5,237 nucleotides of DNA from Lachnospiraceae bacterium (GTDB lineage Bacteria > Bacillota > Clostridia > Lachnospirales > Lachnospiraceae): NCBI GenBank assembly GCA_017959525.1, contig JAGDAL010000361.1:1-5237 (forward strand), in the 5' to 3' direction. Under the pieces are notes generated by a model that searched no databases, was not told where the DNA came from, and saw only the letters and a list, made by a program, of their open reading frames with translations. Each line of letters begins with the position of its first letter. Position 1 is the stretch's first letter. The position numbers and the translations under genes are program-made. Below are positions 4,732 through 5,237 of this stretch, one piece after another.

Positions 4732-5237
4732 ATGGAAGAACGTCGTCCGGCCAGACAGCCGTCGAAAAAGGTGCAAAGGTTAAAAAGAAAGATCCTGATT
4801 CTTCGCATCGAAGAAGTTGTGATGCTCTTGGTAATCGTGGCCTTGCTTTTGAGTCGATGCAAGGATGGGCTGGGAGCATCCAGCGCGTTTGCTCATGACT
4901 CAGAGGAGCAGACCGAGACAGAGTATGCTTGGTTAGAGCAACATGCTTCGGATTTTCCGGAGGGGAAGATCGAGGCGGCCGCAGGGAATCCGGGATTGAT
5001 TCATTTTTTATATAACTATGGGAACGGAACCTATGACCATGATGCAGTAGCAACATTGAACAGCAATGAGAAGTCCCAGGATATTCCGTTGTTTATGCAA
5101 TGGGATGAGCGATGGGGCTATGACTTATACGGTGATAACAACATCGGCATGTGCGGTTGTGCGCCAACATGTCTTGCCATGGTAGCGGAAGGCATGACGA
5201 GGAATGAAGAGATTACCCCAAGTAGCGTTGCCAATTA
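4732..5237 (+). CDS. C39-like cysteine peptidase, exported or anchored (3' end outside window)
   Basis: The gene opens at ATG 4732 with GGAGG (4722-4726) 5 nt upstream and stays open for 168 codons to the window edge. The first 28 residues are strongly basic (RR, KK, KRK). A short hydrophobic core at 29-40 follows, then a possible signal-peptidase site after AFA (52-54). The charges R42, K44 and D45 after the core leave it open whether this is a cleaved signal or a membrane anchor. C43 does not fit a lipobox because R42 precedes it. Residues 55-115 are an acidic linker. From about 118 comes IPLFMQWDERWGYDLYG, the usual opening of Peptidase_C39_2 domains, then MCGCAPTCLAMV (140-151) with the likely catalytic cysteine C143 in GCAPT. 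The catalytic His and Asp would lie beyond the edge. Such proteins act outside the cell; the substrate is unknown. It is transcribed divergently from the DUF218 gene, and both look like envelope proteins. Confidence 0.88.
   Translation, partial: MEERRPARQPSKKVQRLKRKILILRIEEVVMLLVIVALLLSRCKDGLGASSAFAHDSEEQTETEYAWLEQHASDFPEGKIEAAAGNPGLIHFLYNYGNGTYDHDAVATLNSNEKSQDIPLFMQWDERWGYDLYGDNNIGMCGCAPTCLAMVAEGMTRNEEITPSSVAN

Noticed and set aside
4854..4863. Lipobox around C43 of the C39-like peptidase
   Set aside because: The residue before the cysteine is arginine, whereas lipoprotein signal sites need a small residue there.
4710..4898. Second plus-strand open frame overlapping the start of the C39-like peptidase gene
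   Set aside because: It has no recognisable domain. The frame from 4732 has the ribosome binding site, a signal-like N-terminus and a clear C39-like domain.

Overview
The window looks like ordinary chromosomal DNA from a Clostridia-type Firmicute, most likely a member of the Lachnospiraceae. This rests on recognising protein families, not on a search. The main clues are a zinc-ribbon/TPR membrane protein, a C39-like peptidase with a family-typical leader region, strong AGGAG-type ribosome binding sites, GC content near 50% and tightly packed genes. No phage, transposon, CRISPR, tRNA or rRNA is visible.

Region 1 (1-3764, + strand) is a run of five genes in one direction. It holds the 3' part of valS (valyl-tRNA synthetase), deoC (deoxyribose-phosphate aldolase), cdd (cytidine deaminase), a 51-residue unknown ORF at 2118-2273, and a 494-residue zinc-ribbon/TPR/transmembrane protein. 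Gaps are 61, 4, 15 and 6 nt, so the last four are almost certainly one transcription unit. valS may feed into it through a perfect 12-bp hairpin at 979-1006. A strong hairpin with a U-tract at 3771-3801 ends the run. deoC and cdd belong together functionally: Cdd deaminates (deoxy)cytidine, phosphorolysis of deoxyuridine and other deoxynucleosides (enzymes not in this window) leads to deoxyribose-5-phosphate, and DeoC splits that to acetaldehyde and glyceraldehyde-3-phosphate. The links to valS and to the TPR protein are positional only.

Region 2 (3805-4587, - strand) is a convergent gene for a DUF218 (SanA/ElyC/YdcF-like) membrane protein with three predicted N-terminal membrane segments. 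It has two competing start codons, each with its own ribosome binding site.

Region 3 (4588-4731) is a 144-bp divergent intergenic region with a good sigma-A-type promoter facing each way. The -35 boxes are 18 bp apart. Two abutting perfect dyads, TGAAC-N5-GTTCA and CACTTG-A-CAAGTG, sit between and over the -35 elements and look like a shared operator.

Region 4 (4732-5237, + strand) is the 5' part of an exported or membrane-anchored C39-like cysteine peptidase, cut off by the window edge just after its catalytic-cysteine motif.

I found no convincing evidence of a wholly new system. The items most worth a second look are the dyads in the divergent promoter region, the hairpin between valS and deoC, the small ORF, and the two-sided TPR membrane protein it precedes.
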